Assembly: GCF_004138125.1 (NCBI RefSeq)
Contig: NZ_RXHS01000001.1
Span: 62,001 to 126,000, forward strand
Source of the DNA: Seramator thermalis
Lineage (GTDB): Bacteria > Bacteroidota > Bacteroidia > Bacteroidales > Dysgonomonadaceae
DNA: 64,000 nucleotides
Reading direction: 5' to 3'
Shown one piece after another: positions 36,096 through 46,296 of this stretch. Positions within the stretch are counted from its first letter, which is position 1. Each line of letters opens with the position of its first letter. The notes beneath the pieces are model-generated. The model saw only the letters and a program-made list of their open reading frames with translations, was not told the origin of the DNA and searched no databases. The translations under genes and the position numbers were made by a program.

Positions 36096-36785
36096 TCAGT
36101 GAATATTTCTGTCAAAAAAATCATCCAATTCATCCATCTTTAAGCATTCGTCAAGAGTGATATTTCCAACTCTTGTTCTGATCAATGACGTAAGATGGGC
36201 ACCGGATTGAAGTTCGATGCCAATATCTCTTGCTAATGCCCTGATATAAGTTCCTTTGCTGCAAACTACCCGAATCGTTATATTGGGTAAATTGCAACTC
36301 AACAACTCTATCTTGTCTATAACCAATAACTTGGGTTTTAGTTCAATAGTTTCGTTTTTTCTCGCAAACTCGTAAGCTCTTTTGCCATCGACTTTGCACG
36401 CCGAAAATGATGGAGGAATTTGTTCAATATTTCCGGTAAATTTTATCAGTGCCCGCTCTACTTTTTCTCGCGTCACATGATCAGTCGGGAAAATGGCATC
36501 TATTTCTGTTTCAAGGTCAAACGACGGAGTAGTTGCTCCTAATCGAATAGTAGCAACATATTCTTTGGTTTGAGCCTGAAGAGAATCTATTTCTTTTGTC
36601 TTTTTCCCGGTGCAAACGAGCATCACTCCGGTTGCCAGTGGATCAAGCGTTCCGGCATGTCCGACTTTCAGCTTTTTAATTTTTAATCTACTGCAGAGCT
36701 TTGCCCGCACAACGCGCACCACTCGAAACGAACTCCAATGCAACGGTTTGTCGATATACAAAACTTCGCCTTCTATAAAATCCAT
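36096..36785 (-). CDS. truB: tRNA pseudouridine(55) synthase TruB
   Basis: A 229-residue pseudouridine synthase for U55 of the T loop. The catalytic Asp is in VGHAGTLDPLATGVMLVCTG; IPPSFSACKVDGKRAYEFAR and CSKGTYIRALARDIG are other family blocks. It lacks a separate C-terminal PUA domain, as is common for the short type. Its start abuts the uppP stop (one shared base), typical of a tight operon. Confidence 0.95.
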   Translation of the reverse strand: MDFIEGEVLYIDKPLHWSSFRVVRVVRAKLCSRLKIKKLKVGHAGTLDPLATGVMLVCTGKKTKEIDSLQAQTKEYVATIRLGATTPSFDLETEIDAIFPTDHVTREKVERALIKFTGNIEQIPPSFSACKVDGKRAYEFARKNETIELKPKLLVIDKIELLSCNLPNITIRVVCSKGTYIRALARDIGIELQSGAHLTSLIRTRVGNITLDECLKMDELDDFFDRNIH

Positions 36786-37669
36786 CAGATTGTATTTTGA
36801 ACAATTCCGGTTCCAAGTAAAATCAACAATAAACCGCCTACAATTATTCGATAATATCCAAAAGCCTTAAAGCCATGTTTCGTGAGAAAATCGATAAAAA
36901 ATTTGATGGCAACAAGTGCTACGATAAAAGCAATAATATTACCAACAATCAACATCATCAAATTATTACCAAGAAAGATAGCATTCAAGGGATCTTTCAT
37001 CATTTTGTACAGTGTATATCCGGTTGCGGCAGCCATAGTAGGAACGGCCAGAAAGAAAGAAAATTCCGCTGCATTTTTTCGGTTAAGTTTGGTAGCCATT
37101 CCTCCAACAATTGTTGCCATTGATCGGGAAACTCCGGGAATCATCGCTATACATTGGAAAAGACCTATTTTCAGTGCTCGTTTCCATGACATGTCTTGGT
37201 TATCGTCGGTTTTGCTGAACCATTTATCGACAAAAAGCATGACAATGCCGCCCAACACAAGCATCAGAGCCACGACGAATACATTCTCGAGGAGTGCATC
37301 AATCTGATCTCCGAACAGCAATCCCATAATTCCGGCGGGAACAAGTGCAATGAGAAGTTTCCAGTAAAAATCGAATTTGAATAAAAATCGTTTGGTATAT
37401 GTTATTAATCTTTTAGCGATATTCATTCCCTTAACCGCCTGACCGTCGAAAATTCGGATTTGGTTGAGATGAAAAAAGCGTTTCCAATAAAGAACAACAA
37501 CCGAAAGTATCGCACCAAACTGAATGATAACGGTAAAGGCTTTTACAAAAGGAGTACTCTCTATTCCCAATAACGCTTGGGTAATGATCATGTGTCCGGT
37601 TGAAGACACAGGAAGAAATTCCGTCAGCCCCTCGACTACGGCAATCACTATAGCTTCGATAAAATTCAT
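36785..37669 (-). CDS. uppP: Undecaprenyl-diphosphatase UppP (BacA)
   Basis: This 294-residue integral membrane phosphatase recycles the undecaprenyl pyrophosphate lipid carrier for peptidoglycan and O-antigen. The two signature motifs are [17 protein letters not shown] (residues 14-30) and [15 protein letters not shown] (about 176-190), with about eight membrane helices. It belongs to the ftsX-folK cluster and fits with the mre/mrd cell-wall genes later in the window. Loss of UppP raises bacitracin sensitivity in other bacteria. Confidence 0.96.
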   Translation of the reverse strand: MNFIEAIVIAVVEGLTEFLPVSSTGHMIITQALLGIESTPFVKAFTVIIQFGAILSVVVLYWKRFFHLNQIRIFDGQAVKGMNIAKRLITYTKRFLFKFDFYWKLLIALVPAGIMGLLFGDQIDALLENVFVVALMLVLGGIVMLFVDKWFSKTDDNQDMSWKRALKIGLFQCIAMIPGVSRSMATIVGGMATKLNRKNAAEFSFFLAVPTMAAATGYTLYKMMKDPLNAIFLGNNLMMLIVGNIIAFIVALVAIKFFIDFLTKHGFKAFGYYRIIVGGLLLILLGTGIVQNTI

Positions 37670-37691
37670 TTAGACACTTATAAATTGGGAG

Positions 37692-37952
37692 TCAACGATT
37701 TTGATTGCTATCGTTTGTTTCTTTTTTGTTTTTTGAGGGTATCAGGATACCGAAAATCATGAGGACAAATCCTATCATGCAAACAATGGGTGCAACCTTA
37801 ATCCGTCTTGGACTGAATATATCGGGGTTGAAGCCCTCTTCAACCGTTGTGCCGGGACCCGACATCAGGATAAATCCTATCAAGATGATAACTGCGGCGA
37901 TGCCGATGATAATAAGATTTTTTTTGCCCAATGCAAAATTATTGCTTGACAT
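37692..37952 (-). CDS. DUF3098 family small membrane protein
   Basis: An 86-residue protein with two hydrophobic helices (about 11-31 and 54-74) joined by a loop with FNPDIFSPRRIKVAPIVC. This matches DUF3098, found between ftsX and uppP in Bacteroidota. The role is unknown; constant position beside ftsX suggests a link to cell division or envelope maintenance. Confidence 0.88.
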   Translation of the reverse strand: MSSNNFALGKKNLIIIGIAAVIILIGFILMSGPGTTVEEGFNPDIFSPRRIKVAPIVCMIGFVLMIFGILIPSKNKKETNDSNQNR

Positions 37953-37994
37953 ATATTTTATTTTTAAATTTCAAATTGTCTATTTTTTCAATAT

Positions 37995-38873
37995 CTAAAT
38001 GTAAAACAAATTATCAGTATTCATTTTTAAATATCTGTTTACGGCAAAAATGGCTGCTGTGGATGTAATGATAATACCCAATGCAATAACGATGCCGAAA
38101 ACGATCGACAAATCCGTCCAATTAAGTATCGAACTAAGCGAACCAAATTCTTTATTGAAATAATATAAACCGGCAAAAATTATGGCATTCGCTAAAAGTC
38201 CGGAAAAAATTCCCATCAAAGCATTACTGCGAACGAATGGTTTGCGAATAAACCCATCTGTAGCTCCAACGAGTTTCATCGTGTTGATAATAAATCGTTT
38301 GGAATATATGCTCAAGCGTATTGTATTCCTTATCAGAGCAATAGAAATAAAGAGCAGGATAGCCGAAAGAATTAACAAGATGGTCGTTATTTTCGAAAGG
38401 TTGTTATTGATTAAATCGATAACGTCTTGTTGATACAGCAAATCGGAAATGTTGGTTGTAGCTTTGAGTTTTTTGCTGATTATCTGTAAACTGTCACTAT
38501 TGGCATATTCCGAATTAAGAAAAATTTCGATGCAATCTTGAGCAGGATTGTATCCAAGCAATTCTTCGGGATCTTCTCCCAGATCTTTAATCAATTGTTC
38601 CTTAGCCTCTTCTTTACTGATAAACCTGGAAGATTTAACAAAAGGCATCCCATCCAATTGCTTTCGTAAGTTGTTAATTTGAGCATCGGAAATGTCTTCG
38701 GAAAGCATTACGTTTATGCTCATTTTTTCTTTGACATAATTAGACAAGCCTCTACCCACAAACAAAATCAGAATGGTAAAACCCAACAAAACAAGCACCA
38801 ACGTAATACTGATGGTGGACGTGAGTTTGGCATTCAGGAATCTGGATTTGCTGATACGTTGTTTCTTGCTCAT
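37995..38873 (-). CDS. ftsX: Cell division ABC permease FtsX
   Basis: A 292-residue membrane protein with an N-terminal cytoplasmic stretch, helix 1 (about 20-42), an extracytoplasmic domain (about 45-160) and three C-terminal helices (about 165-285). With FtsE it activates murein hydrolases at the septum. MPFVKSSRFISKEEAKEQL and LVGATDGFIRKPFVRSNALM are FtsX-type. ftsE is not adjacent, as usual in Bacteroidota. First gene of the cluster down to folK. Confidence 0.92.
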   Translation of the reverse strand: MSKKQRISKSRFLNAKLTSTISITLVLVLLGFTILILFVGRGLSNYVKEKMSINVMLSEDISDAQINNLRKQLDGMPFVKSSRFISKEEAKEQLIKDLGEDPEELLGYNPAQDCIEIFLNSEYANSDSLQIISKKLKATTNISDLLYQQDVIDLINNNLSKITTILLILSAILLFISIALIRNTIRLSIYSKRFIINTMKLVGATDGFIRKPFVRSNALMGIFSGLLANAIIFAGLYYFNKEFGSLSSILNWTDLSIVFGIVIALGIIITSTAAIFAVNRYLKMNTDNLFYI

Positions 38874-39028
38874 GAATTTTATTGATTCTTTCTTCCATTG
38901 AGTTTTATTGGAAGAAATCTATTTCACTCAACATTATGCAAAGTAACTAAAAATATTGCACGAAAACCCTATCTAAACAAAAATATTCGAAGGCAGATTT
39001 TCAATTCATCATTACTTCCGCATCAGCG

Positions 39029-40009
39029 TCATCGATGAGTTTTGTTTTTCAAATGCTTGCTTCGAAGAATCGAAGCTACAATCGATATCGCAAGAAGAGA
39101 GGAGATGACAATCAACGACGTGGCATTGGAGATATGAAAATCACTTCTGACGATTTCGCTGTAGTGATTGAGAATCATTTTGGCGCCAATAAAGATCAGA
39201 ATAATGCTCAAGGTATATTTAAGATAATAAAAAATATCCATGATTCCCCGAAGGGCAAAATAAAACGACCGAAGTCCGAGAATGGCAAAGATGTTGGAAG
39301 TATAAACGATAAAGGTATTCGTTGATACGGACAAAACTGCCGGAATGGAATCGACAGCAAAGATGATATCGGTCATTTCAATTACCAGCAAGGCGATGAA
39401 AAAAGGGGTGGCAACCAGTTTTCCGTCGATTTTTTTAAAGAATTTGACTTCGGAAATATCGTCGGTGGTAGGAATAATTTTCATGAAAAACCGGATAATT
39501 TTATTTTTTGAGATATCGACCTTTTCGATTTGCTTTCCCTCCTTTTCACGTACGAGATCGATGGCCATTTTTAGTCCGGTGAATGCCAGAAATGCGCCAA
39601 AAATGTACATGATCCAACCGAACCTTTCGATCAATGCCACTCCTGCAAATATGAATATCGCTCTGAAGAAAATGGCTCCCAATATTCCCCAGAACAGCAC
39701 ATCGTGCTGATATCGCAAATCGATTTTGAATGTGGCAAAAATAATGATGAAAACAAAAAGGTTATCGATGCTCAGCGACTCCTCAATCAGATATGCCGTA
39801 AAAAACTCGATCGCGCTTTCTTTTCCGAAAACAAAATAGATGCCGACATTAAATATCAAGGCGAGCGATATCCAAAACAAACTAAGCCACAAGGCTTTCT
39901 TCACTTTCACCCTCTCGCCTTTTTTGTGAAAGACGAACATGTCTAAACTTAATAGGAACAGGACGAGAATGAGAAAACCGATCCAAAAGGTAGCACTAAC
40001 TTCGATCAT
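39029..40009 (-). CDS. TerC/Alx family integral membrane protein
   Basis: A 326-residue protein with about nine membrane helices and the acidic intramembrane motifs of TerC: AYLIEESLSIDNLFVFIIIF and VIEMTDIIFAVDSIPAVL. Family members are linked to tellurite resistance or to Mn2+ export and metal loading of secreted proteins. The function here is inferred as metal-ion related. No tellurite operon is nearby, so a metal-homeostasis role is more likely. Confidence 0.92.
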   Translation of the reverse strand: MIEVSATFWIGFLILVLFLLSLDMFVFHKKGERVKVKKALWLSLFWISLALIFNVGIYFVFGKESAIEFFTAYLIEESLSIDNLFVFIIIFATFKIDLRYQHDVLFWGILGAIFFRAIFIFAGVALIERFGWIMYIFGAFLAFTGLKMAIDLVREKEGKQIEKVDISKNKIIRFFMKIIPTTDDISEVKFFKKIDGKLVATPFFIALLVIEMTDIIFAVDSIPAVLSVSTNTFIVYTSNIFAILGLRSFYFALRGIMDIFYYLKYTLSIILIFIGAKMILNHYSEIVRSDFHISNATSLIVISSLLAISIVASILRSKHLKNKTHR

Positions 40010-40043
40010 TGTTGTGATTCATTCATTTTGTTATTCAATTTTG

Positions 40044-41477
40044 TTAAGTAATAATAGGTTGCAATCCCATTTCGCGTGCCTTTTCGACCATGAAATCGAA
40101 AGCCGCATCGTGTTCGTTAGGAATTTTTCCGTCGAGAATCGCATCTTTGATGGCAGTTTTCAGCACTCCTACTTCACGACATTCACCAAGTCCGAAAACC
40201 CGCATGATTTCATTTCCGTCCACAGGAGGCTGAAAATTTCGGATTCGATCCTTTTCTTCAATTTCTTTAAGTTTACGACGAACTAGTTTGAAATTTTCCG
40301 TAAATCTTTTCACCTTTTCGGGATTTTTCGAAGTAATGTCGGCTTCACACAATGTCATTAAATCGTCGATATCGTCGCCGGCGTCAAAAAGCAGTCGGCG
40401 AATTGCCGAATCGGTAACTTCTTCTTCTACAAGTTGCATGGGACGCATGTGCATCGAAACCATTTTCTGTACATATTTCATTTTTTCATTCAACGGAAGC
40501 TTGAGTCTTCGAAAAATTTTCGGAATCATTTTTTCACCCACGTAATTGTGGTTATGAAAGGTCCAACCCGATTTGTTATCCCATCGTTTTGTCGCCGGTT
40601 TGCCGATATCATGCAGCAAAGCCGCCCATCGTAGCCACAAATTGTCGCTGAGGAGAGAAATATTGTCGAGAACAGCGAGAGTGTGATAAAAATTGTCTTT
40701 ATGCCCTACTCCATCACGTGTTTCTGCACCTTTTAGAGCCGTTAGTTCCGGAAAAATTATATCGAGCAACCCCGTCTTTTCGAGTAGAACAAAACCTATG
40801 GACGGTTTTGGTGAAAGCATAATTTTATTGAGCTCTTCTGCAATGCGTTCGCTGGAAATAATCGAGATTCGGTCTTTATTTTTCGTGATGGCATCGAATG
40901 TATCCGGATAAATATCGAACCCCAATTGCGATGCGAATCGGATGGCACGCATCATGCGCAATGGATCGTCGCTGAAGGTGATGTCTGGATCGAGAGGCGT
41001 GCGGATAATCAGATTCTCAATATCGCTTAAACCATCAAAATAGTCCAATAGTTCTCCAAACCTATTGCCGTTTAGGCAAATTGCCAATGTGTTGATGGTG
41101 AAATCGCGGCGCTTCAAATCATCTTCAAGAGTACCATTTTCTACAACGGGTTTTCGAGAATCATGAGTGTAAGATTCTTTTCGCGCACCGACAAATTCCA
41201 ATTCGAAATCTTTGTATTTAACCTGAGCCGTGCCAAAATTTTTAAAAACTGATAGTTTACTTCGTTTTCCGAGTTTTTGGGCAACAGCTTCAGCAAGCAT
41301 TATACCACTTCCAACAACCACAAAATCAATATCTTTTGAAGTGCGATACAGAAAAATATCTCGCACATAGCCTCCTATCACATAACACTCCAGCCGCATT
41401 TCGTCGGCAATCTGCGCTATCAATCTGAAAATGTCCTTATCGATGTGTGATCGTATCTCTTCGGGAGACATATCCAT
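40044..41477 (-). CDS. cca: CCA tRNA nucleotidyltransferase with HD domain
   Basis: The 477-residue product adds or repairs the tRNA 3' CCA. The nucleotidyltransferase site is [13 protein letters not shown] then [10 protein letters not shown] (DxD); the head/neck has [13 protein letters not shown] and [17 protein letters not shown]. An HD phosphohydrolase domain follows ([15 protein letters not shown]). I use ATG 41477; the open frame extends upstream without conservation. The tRNA in this window has no encoded CCA, so the enzyme is needed for synthesis. Confidence 0.94.
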   Translation of the reverse strand: MDMSPEEIRSHIDKDIFRLIAQIADEMRLECYVIGGYVRDIFLYRTSKDIDFVVVGSGIMLAEAVAQKLGKRSKLSVFKNFGTAQVKYKDFELEFVGARKESYTHDSRKPVVENGTLEDDLKRRDFTINTLAICLNGNRFGELLDYFDGLSDIENLIIRTPLDPDITFSDDPLRMMRAIRFASQLGFDIYPDTFDAITKNKDRISIISSERIAEELNKIMLSPKPSIGFVLLEKTGLLDIIFPELTALKGAETRDGVGHKDNFYHTLAVLDNISLLSDNLWLRWAALLHDIGKPATKRWDNKSGWTFHNHNYVGEKMIPKIFRRLKLPLNEKMKYVQKMVSMHMRPMQLVEEEVTDSAIRRLLFDAGDDIDDLMTLCEADITSKNPEKVKRFTENFKLVRRKLKEIEEKDRIRNFQPPVDGNEIMRVFGLGECREVGVLKTAIKDAILDGKIPNEHDAAFDFMVEKAREMGLQPIIT

Positions 41478-41503
41478 AAACGGTTGAATTTCTGTTTGAA
41501 GTA

Positions 41504-41511
41504 CAAAAATA
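41504..41511 (-). promoter_or_regulatory. Putative -7 box of the cca promoter
   Basis: Minus-strand TATTTTTG (TAnnTTTG match) 27 bp upstream of the chosen cca start, which supports ATG 41477 rather than the longer frame. Confidence 0.45.
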
Positions 41512-41555
41512 CGCAAAATGAGCTTTATTTCCGACTTCGAGAGGAAGATATTTTG

Positions 41556-41563
41556 TAAGTTTG
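41556..41563 (+). promoter_or_regulatory. Putative -7 box of the lipoprotein gene
   Basis: TAAGTTTG matches TAnnTTTG, 38 bp before the ATG at 41602; divergent to the cca promoter. Confidence 0.4.
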
Positions 41564-41601
41564 CAAGAAATACACGAGATAAATATAGGGGTTTATAAAC
41601 A

Positions 41602-42429
41602 ATGAACAAAACAATTTATATTTTTTACCCGATTATTGCGCTGCTTTTTTGTAGCTCATGTTCGTCAAAACAAAAAGATGCAAAATCATATCTTTCGGCC
41701 GCACGCGAATTTTATCAATCAGGAAATTACGAATCGGCTAAATTGCAGATTGACAGCATAAAAATAAAATTTCCTAAAGCTTTCGATGAAATTAAAGAAG
41801 GACACATGCTGATGCAACAAATTCGTACATCAGAAAATCAACGAAATATCGCTTATTGCGATTCGATGCTGCAGGTTACCAATGCAGCCATCGAGAAAGC
41901 GATGCTCGCATTTTCACTCCAAAAAGATCCACAATATCAGGAAATAGGCAATTACATTCCCAAATTAACGCCTTCAACGCAATTGTTTACCCGAAACACT
42001 TTACGATCGGGTGTTTCGGAAGATGGAAAGATTTATCTCGAAAGTATTGTTGTAGGACAAAATATTGGACATCGACAAGTTAGGGCTTCGCTATCGGATG
42101 GAATTTATGCAGAAACACTGCCGGTAACTTCTGACGGCCTGAATTATTCTTTCAACACAATCGAAGGGCGATATGAAATTGTGAAATATACAGGTAAGGA
42201 TGAAAATGGAGTATCGAATTTTATTTCGGTATATAAAAACGAACCGATCACGATTCAATGTATTGGTCGTAAAACGATTTCTTTTTCGTTGTCGAAAAAC
42301 GAAAAAGAAGCCATCAGTCAATCCTGCGAACTGTCGTCACTTTTGCTCGAAAGAGAACGCTTGAAGATGGAAAAAGAAAAAAGCGAAACGCTGCTGCGTT
42401 ACCTGCAGGAAAAAGCCGGAGAAGAATAA
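41602..42429 (+). CDS. Putative lipoprotein
   Basis: A 275-residue exported protein with a lipoprotein signal: hydrophobic stretch then LLFCSSC, giving the acylated Cys at about residue 20. Residues 26-60 resemble a TPR-like pair ([20 protein letters not shown]). The C-terminal 40 residues ([20 protein letters not shown]) form a coiled coil. The middle is unfamiliar. It is probably an outer-membrane or periplasmic lipoprotein of unknown role. Divergent from cca and convergent with aroC. Confidence 0.8.
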   Translation: MNKTIYIFYPIIALLFCSSCSSKQKDAKSYLSAAREFYQSGNYESAKLQIDSIKIKFPKAFDEIKEGHMLMQQIRTSENQRNIAYCDSMLQVTNAAIEKAMLAFSLQKDPQYQEIGNYIPKLTPSTQLFTRNTLRSGVSEDGKIYLESIVVGQNIGHRQVRASLSDGIYAETLPVTSDGLNYSFNTIEGRYEIVKYTGKDENGVSNFISVYKNEPITIQCIGRKTISFSLSKNEKEAISQSCELSSLLLERERLKMEKEKSETLLRYLQEKAGEE

Positions 42430-42441
42430 TTTTTTCGCCAT

Positions 42442-43515
42442 TCAAAGCGTTTTTCGTGCATTTGCCAGTAAATAATAATCCATAATAACCAACGCCGCCA
42501 TAGCCTCTACAATGGGAACGGCGCGTGGCAAAACGCATGCATCATGACGTCCCCGGGCTTTGACAACGGTTTCGTTTCCACGAATATCTACCGTGTTTTG
42601 TTGCATCAGGATGGTTGAAACCGGTTTGAACGCAACCCGAAAATAAATATCCTGACCGTTGGATATCCCGGCTTGAATGCCGCCCGAATTGTTCGTACGT
42701 GTGCTAATTGTGCCGTGATCGTTGAAAAAAGAATCGTTAACTTCCGAACCACGATGATTGACATCGAATCCCATTCCGTATTCAAATCCTTTCACTGCAT
42801 TTATACTGAGCATGGCGGATCCAAGCGCTGCATGGAGTTTCCCGAAAACGGGTTCTCCCAATCCCACGGGAGTGCCTTTCACCACGCATGTAATGATGCC
42901 TCCGATGGTGTCGCCTTTCGATTTCACTTCATTGATCAGTGCAATCATCTCTTCGGCTTTTTCAGGATCGGGGCATCGCACCGCCGTATCCTCGATTTTC
43001 GAAAGATCATATCGCGTATAATCTTTTTCGAGAGCAATGTGCCCAACTTGTGATGTATAAGCCTTGATATCGATATCTAGTTTTTTGAGAAAAAGTTTGG
43101 CAATAGCCCCACCCACAACGCGAGCAATAGTTTCGCGTGCCGAAGAGCGTCCTCCTCCGCGATAGTCCCGAATACCATATTTCGAAAAATAAGTGAAATC
43201 GGCATGAGAAGGCCGAAACACATCTTTCAGATTGTCGTAATCCGACGAATGTTGATTTTCGTTTTTCACCATAAAAGCGATGGGCGTTCCGGTGGTTTTC
43301 CCCTCGAAAATTCCCGAAAGAAAAACAACCGTATCCGATTCCTTTCGTGGAGTTGTGATACGCGACTGACCCGGTTTGCGCCTATCGAGCTCGTTTTGGA
43401 TAAAATCCATATCAAGTTCGAGACCGGCAGGACACCCGTCAAGGATCCCGCCAACGGCTTCGCCGTGCGATTCACCAAATGATGTTAACCTAAATAAATT
43501 TCCGAATGTATTCAT
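42442..43515 (-). CDS. aroC: Chorismate synthase
   Basis: The 357-residue FMN enzyme converts EPSP to chorismate, the last shikimate step. Conserved blocks: [58 protein letters not shown] and [21 protein letters not shown] use ATG 43515 ([10 protein letters not shown]); the frame extends ten codons further without conservation. It lies downstream of slyD with a perfect palindrome in between. Confidence 0.96.
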   Translation of the reverse strand: MNTFGNLFRLTSFGESHGEAVGGILDGCPAGLELDMDFIQNELDRRKPGQSRITTPRKESDTVVFLSGIFEGKTTGTPIAFMVKNENQHSSDYDNLKDVFRPSHADFTYFSKYGIRDYRGGGRSSARETIARVVGGAIAKLFLKKLDIDIKAYTSQVGHIALEKDYTRYDLSKIEDTAVRCPDPEKAEEMIALINEVKSKGDTIGGIITCVVKGTPVGLGEPVFGKLHAALGSAMLSINAVKGFEYGMGFDVNHRGSEVNDSFFNDHGTISTRTNNSGGIQAGISNGQDIYFRVAFKPVSTILMQQNTVDIRGNETVVKARGRHDACVLPRAVPIVEAMAALVIMDYYLLANARKTL

Positions 43516-43543
43516 CTGTCGAGCTGTTGTTAGCCGTATGCAC

Positions 43544-43573
43544 ATAAAGGCAAAGAATTCTCTTTGCCTTTAT
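43544..43573. terminator. Perfect palindrome between slyD-like gene and aroC
   Basis: ATAAAGGCAAAGA and TCTTTGCCTTTAT are exact inverted repeats of 13 bp around ATTC. It lies just after the slyD-like stop (43597) and 28 bp before the aroC start. It looks like a terminator or attenuator hairpin, although no long T-run follows on the minus strand. Confidence 0.55.
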
Positions 43574-43596
43574 CATACCTGTTTTCAATTATTTGT

Positions 43597-44172
43597 TTAG
43601 CAGTTACAGCCTGATGAGCCGCATCCGCATCCTTCAGATTCGCCACCGCATCCGCAACTATCGGATCCGCAGGAACAACTACCGGCCGAAAACAGAGCGG
43701 CAATTTCTTCTGCCGAAGCATCACGCACGTTCAAAACCGTTCCCTTGAAATGCATGGTTTCTCCAGCCAGAGGATGATTGAAGTCCATCACGACAATATC
43801 ATCACCTATGCTCACGATGGACCCCGTAAGCCGATTTCCTTCCGAATCCATCATCGGCACCGTATTTCCCTCAAAAAGTATTTCTTCATCGATTTTTCCA
43901 TCGATTTGAAAAATATTTTTAGGCAATTCTATGATTTTATTTTCGTCATACTCGCCGTATGCTTCGTCGGAAGTGAGTGTGAATTGGAAATTATCGCCTT
44001 GATCCAAACCTTCCAGGTTTTTTTCGAAGGCCGGAAGCATCGAATTAGTCCCGAAAATAAATTCGAGCGGTTTTTCCGCTGTGGCACGTTCCATCAATTC
44101 GAGTTCTTCACCTTCTTCCCCTACATTTAAATCGTAGGATAATACGACGTATTTGTTTGTGTCGATTTTCAT
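43597..44172 (-). CDS. FKBP-type peptidyl-prolyl isomerase, SlyD-like
   Basis: A 191-residue SlyD-like protein: FKBP core halves flank an inserted-flap chaperone domain (about 70-125; TSDEAYGEYDENKIIELPKN), and DFNHPLAGETMHFKGTV is the family signature. It helps fold proteins by proline isomerisation. The last 30 residues hold eight Cys in Gly/Ser context (SCSCGSDSCGCGG), a probable metal-binding tail replacing the His-rich tail of E. coli SlyD. I use ATG 44172; the longer frame starts with TTG. Confidence 0.92.
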   Translation of the reverse strand: MKIDTNKYVVLSYDLNVGEEGEELELMERATAEKPLEFIFGTNSMLPAFEKNLEGLDQGDNFQFTLTSDEAYGEYDENKIIELPKNIFQIDGKIDEEILFEGNTVPMMDSEGNRLTGSIVSIGDDIVVMDFNHPLAGETMHFKGTVLNVRDASAEEIAALFSAGSCSCGSDSCGCGGESEGCGCGSSGCNC

Positions 44173-44241
44173 TCTTCTATTAATTTTCAATTATTGAATT
44201 ATCTGTTCAAATACAAAATAACAAAATCTTTTGCTACATGT

Positions 44242-45414
44242 TTATCCATTTACAGCTTTTTTTAAATTATTCAGGGCTTTTATGATGACCGAACGTGCAG
44301 TTCCTACGTTCATTCTCATAAACCCTTCGCCTTCGGATCCAAACAATGTTCCACTATTGAGTGCCAAATGAGCTTTTTCGATAAACAGTTTTTCGAGTTC
44401 GCTTTGCGAAAGGTGCAAATCGCGACAATCGAGCCATACCAAAAATGAGGCATCCGGCTTTAAAACTTTTATTGCCGGAATATTTTCGTGCATAAAATTG
44501 GAAACATACAGGATGTTGGCTTCGATGTATTGCAACATTTCGTTCAACCACTCTTCGCCGCCATCGTATGCAGCCTGAGTTGCGGTGTATGCAAAAATGG
44601 TTCCCTGATTGAGTTCTCGGGGTTCGAGATAACTCAAATATTTTTTCCGAATATGCTCATTTTCGATCACTGCAAATGAACTGACAATACCGGCGATATT
44701 AAAGGTTTTGCTTGGAGCCATCAGCGTGATGCAGTTTTGAGCAGCTTTGGGCGAAACCGAGGCAAAAGGAATATGTCGATTATTCCACAACGCCAAATCG
44801 GCGTGAATTTCATCCGATATCACAAGAACATGATTCTCGTAACAAATATCTGCCAGTTTAGTTAATTCGTCGAAAGTCCACATTCTTCCACCGGGATTGT
44901 GAGGATTCGACAAAATCAGCATTTTACAATCGTTTTCGGAAACCAACTTTTCAAGTCCTTCGAAATCGATGTAATACTTTCCGTCTTGCAAAAGCAGCGG
45001 ATTGTTGACGATTTGTCTGTCCAATCCTTTGCTAACCAATCTGAATGGATGATATACAGGCGGTTGAATGATGATTTTGTCTCCTTCTTGGGTAAATTTG
45101 TCAATGGCAAAAGCAAAACCCTTGACCACTCCGGGTACAAAAGTAATCCAATCTTTTTGCACGTCCCAGCGATGTCGTCCGGCAAGCCATCCAATAATCG
45201 ATTGATAGTATTCATCGGTTGCATACGTATAACCGAAAACGCCATGCTCTACCCTCTTTTTTAAAGCTTCTGTAATGCAAGGCGGCGACAAAAAATCCAT
45301 ATCGGCAACCCAAAGTGGAATCAGATTGGCATTGCCGAATAAATTCTCGAGGGCATCCACTTTCACACTTGCCGTGTTGCGTCGATCGATCAGTTCATCA
45401 AAATTATATTTCAT
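44242..45414 (-). CDS. PatB/MalY-type C-S lyase (PLP-dependent aminotransferase fold)
   Basis: This 390-residue PLP enzyme has the MalY/PatB pattern: LIPLWVADMDFLSPPCI, the cofactor-binding NPHNPGGRMWTFDEL, VISDEIHADLAL, and the Schiff-base Lys in MAPSKTFNIAGIVSSF. Family members cleave cystathionine or cysteine (beta-lyase), yielding homocysteine or H2S. The exact substrate is inferred, not proven. Confidence 0.92.
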   Translation of the reverse strand: MKYNFDELIDRRNTASVKVDALENLFGNANLIPLWVADMDFLSPPCITEALKKRVEHGVFGYTYATDEYYQSIIGWLAGRHRWDVQKDWITFVPGVVKGFAFAIDKFTQEGDKIIIQPPVYHPFRLVSKGLDRQIVNNPLLLQDGKYYIDFEGLEKLVSENDCKMLILSNPHNPGGRMWTFDELTKLADICYENHVLVISDEIHADLALWNNRHIPFASVSPKAAQNCITLMAPSKTFNIAGIVSSFAVIENEHIRKKYLSYLEPRELNQGTIFAYTATQAAYDGGEEWLNEMLQYIEANILYVSNFMHENIPAIKVLKPDASFLVWLDCRDLHLSQSELEKLFIEKAHLALNSGTLFGSEGEGFMRMNVGTARSVIIKALNNLKKAVNG

Positions 45415-45435
45415 TATTTCTACAATTCAAGGCAT

Positions 45436-46293
45436 CTATTCGTCATAATAGACACTTTTCAACCAATGCCGATTTTCTTTAATTTTGCTACCGCCAAAAT
45501 TCAGCGATTCATTAGCCAGCCCTATAACGAATTGGTGTGATAATATTTTAGTTGTCAATTCGTTAATATCCGTTCTATAATAATTCCCCAAATAGCCTGT
45601 ACGAACAGTGAACTTTCCGACCGGAAAATCGACGGTAAAATAGTTGCGCAATGCAAGCTGATCATGAAACGATCCCAAGTGAACGGTTCCCTTGTCATTG
45701 CCAAGAGAAAATATCTCATAATAGGAATGACCGTATTCGGGAGAAAAAAACATTCCTAAAAATGGTGTAGATAATTGCCACCGAAAAGTAACATTCTTCA
45801 GGCGATACATCGCCATTGCAGCTGCATCAAGATTGACCGAAACTTTGAGTGATCCAGGATTATTGGAATTGCGTTCGTTGTAGATTCCGCCTAATTCACC
45901 CGTAGCGCCTCCACCCGCAAAAAATCTGAATTTGTCGTTTCGGACCAACGGATAAAAACCGTTGATTCCGTAGTAAATGTTTCCATAGTAGGATGACGCA
46001 GTTTTGGTGGGATTTTTTGTGGTAGCTATTTGCAATTGAAACTGTTGTTGCATCAGCAATTTCCCCTTGAAAAGTTTGCTTCCGTTTAAACGGTCGCGAA
46101 GCAATGAAAATGACATTCCTTCATATTCAAGAGGAGAGAGATAGGTATCGGTGAGAAATGACTTGCCAATTCCGAACAATGTTGCTTCGTTTGTTGATTT
46201 TAACGAAAGTGAACCTCGACATTCTTGCGAATGTATTGAGGTAGTGGTATAAAACCATACGATTGTAGCTAAAAAACAAAGTTTCGTGCGCAT
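45436..46293 (-). CDS. DUF3316 family protein, probable outer-membrane beta-barrel
   Basis: A 285-residue exported protein (signal peptide about 1-22) with DTYLSPLEYEGMSFSLLRDR, a DUF3316 hallmark, and alternating amphipathic strands with aromatic residues (FRFFAGGGATGELGGIYNER), as in small outer-membrane barrels. It begins 3 bp after the topoisomerase stop, so is likely co-transcribed. The role is unknown. Confidence 0.82.
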   Translation of the reverse strand: MRTKLCFLATIVWFYTTTSIHSQECRGSLSLKSTNEATLFGIGKSFLTDTYLSPLEYEGMSFSLLRDRLNGSKLFKGKLLMQQQFQLQIATTKNPTKTASSYYGNIYYGINGFYPLVRNDKFRFFAGGGATGELGGIYNERNSNNPGSLKVSVNLDAAAMAMYRLKNVTFRWQLSTPFLGMFFSPEYGHSYYEIFSLGNDKGTVHLGSFHDQLALRNYFTVDFPVGKFTVRTGYLGNYYRTDINELTTKILSHQFVIGLANESLNFGGSKIKENRHWLKSVYYDE

Positions 46294-46296
46294 TGA

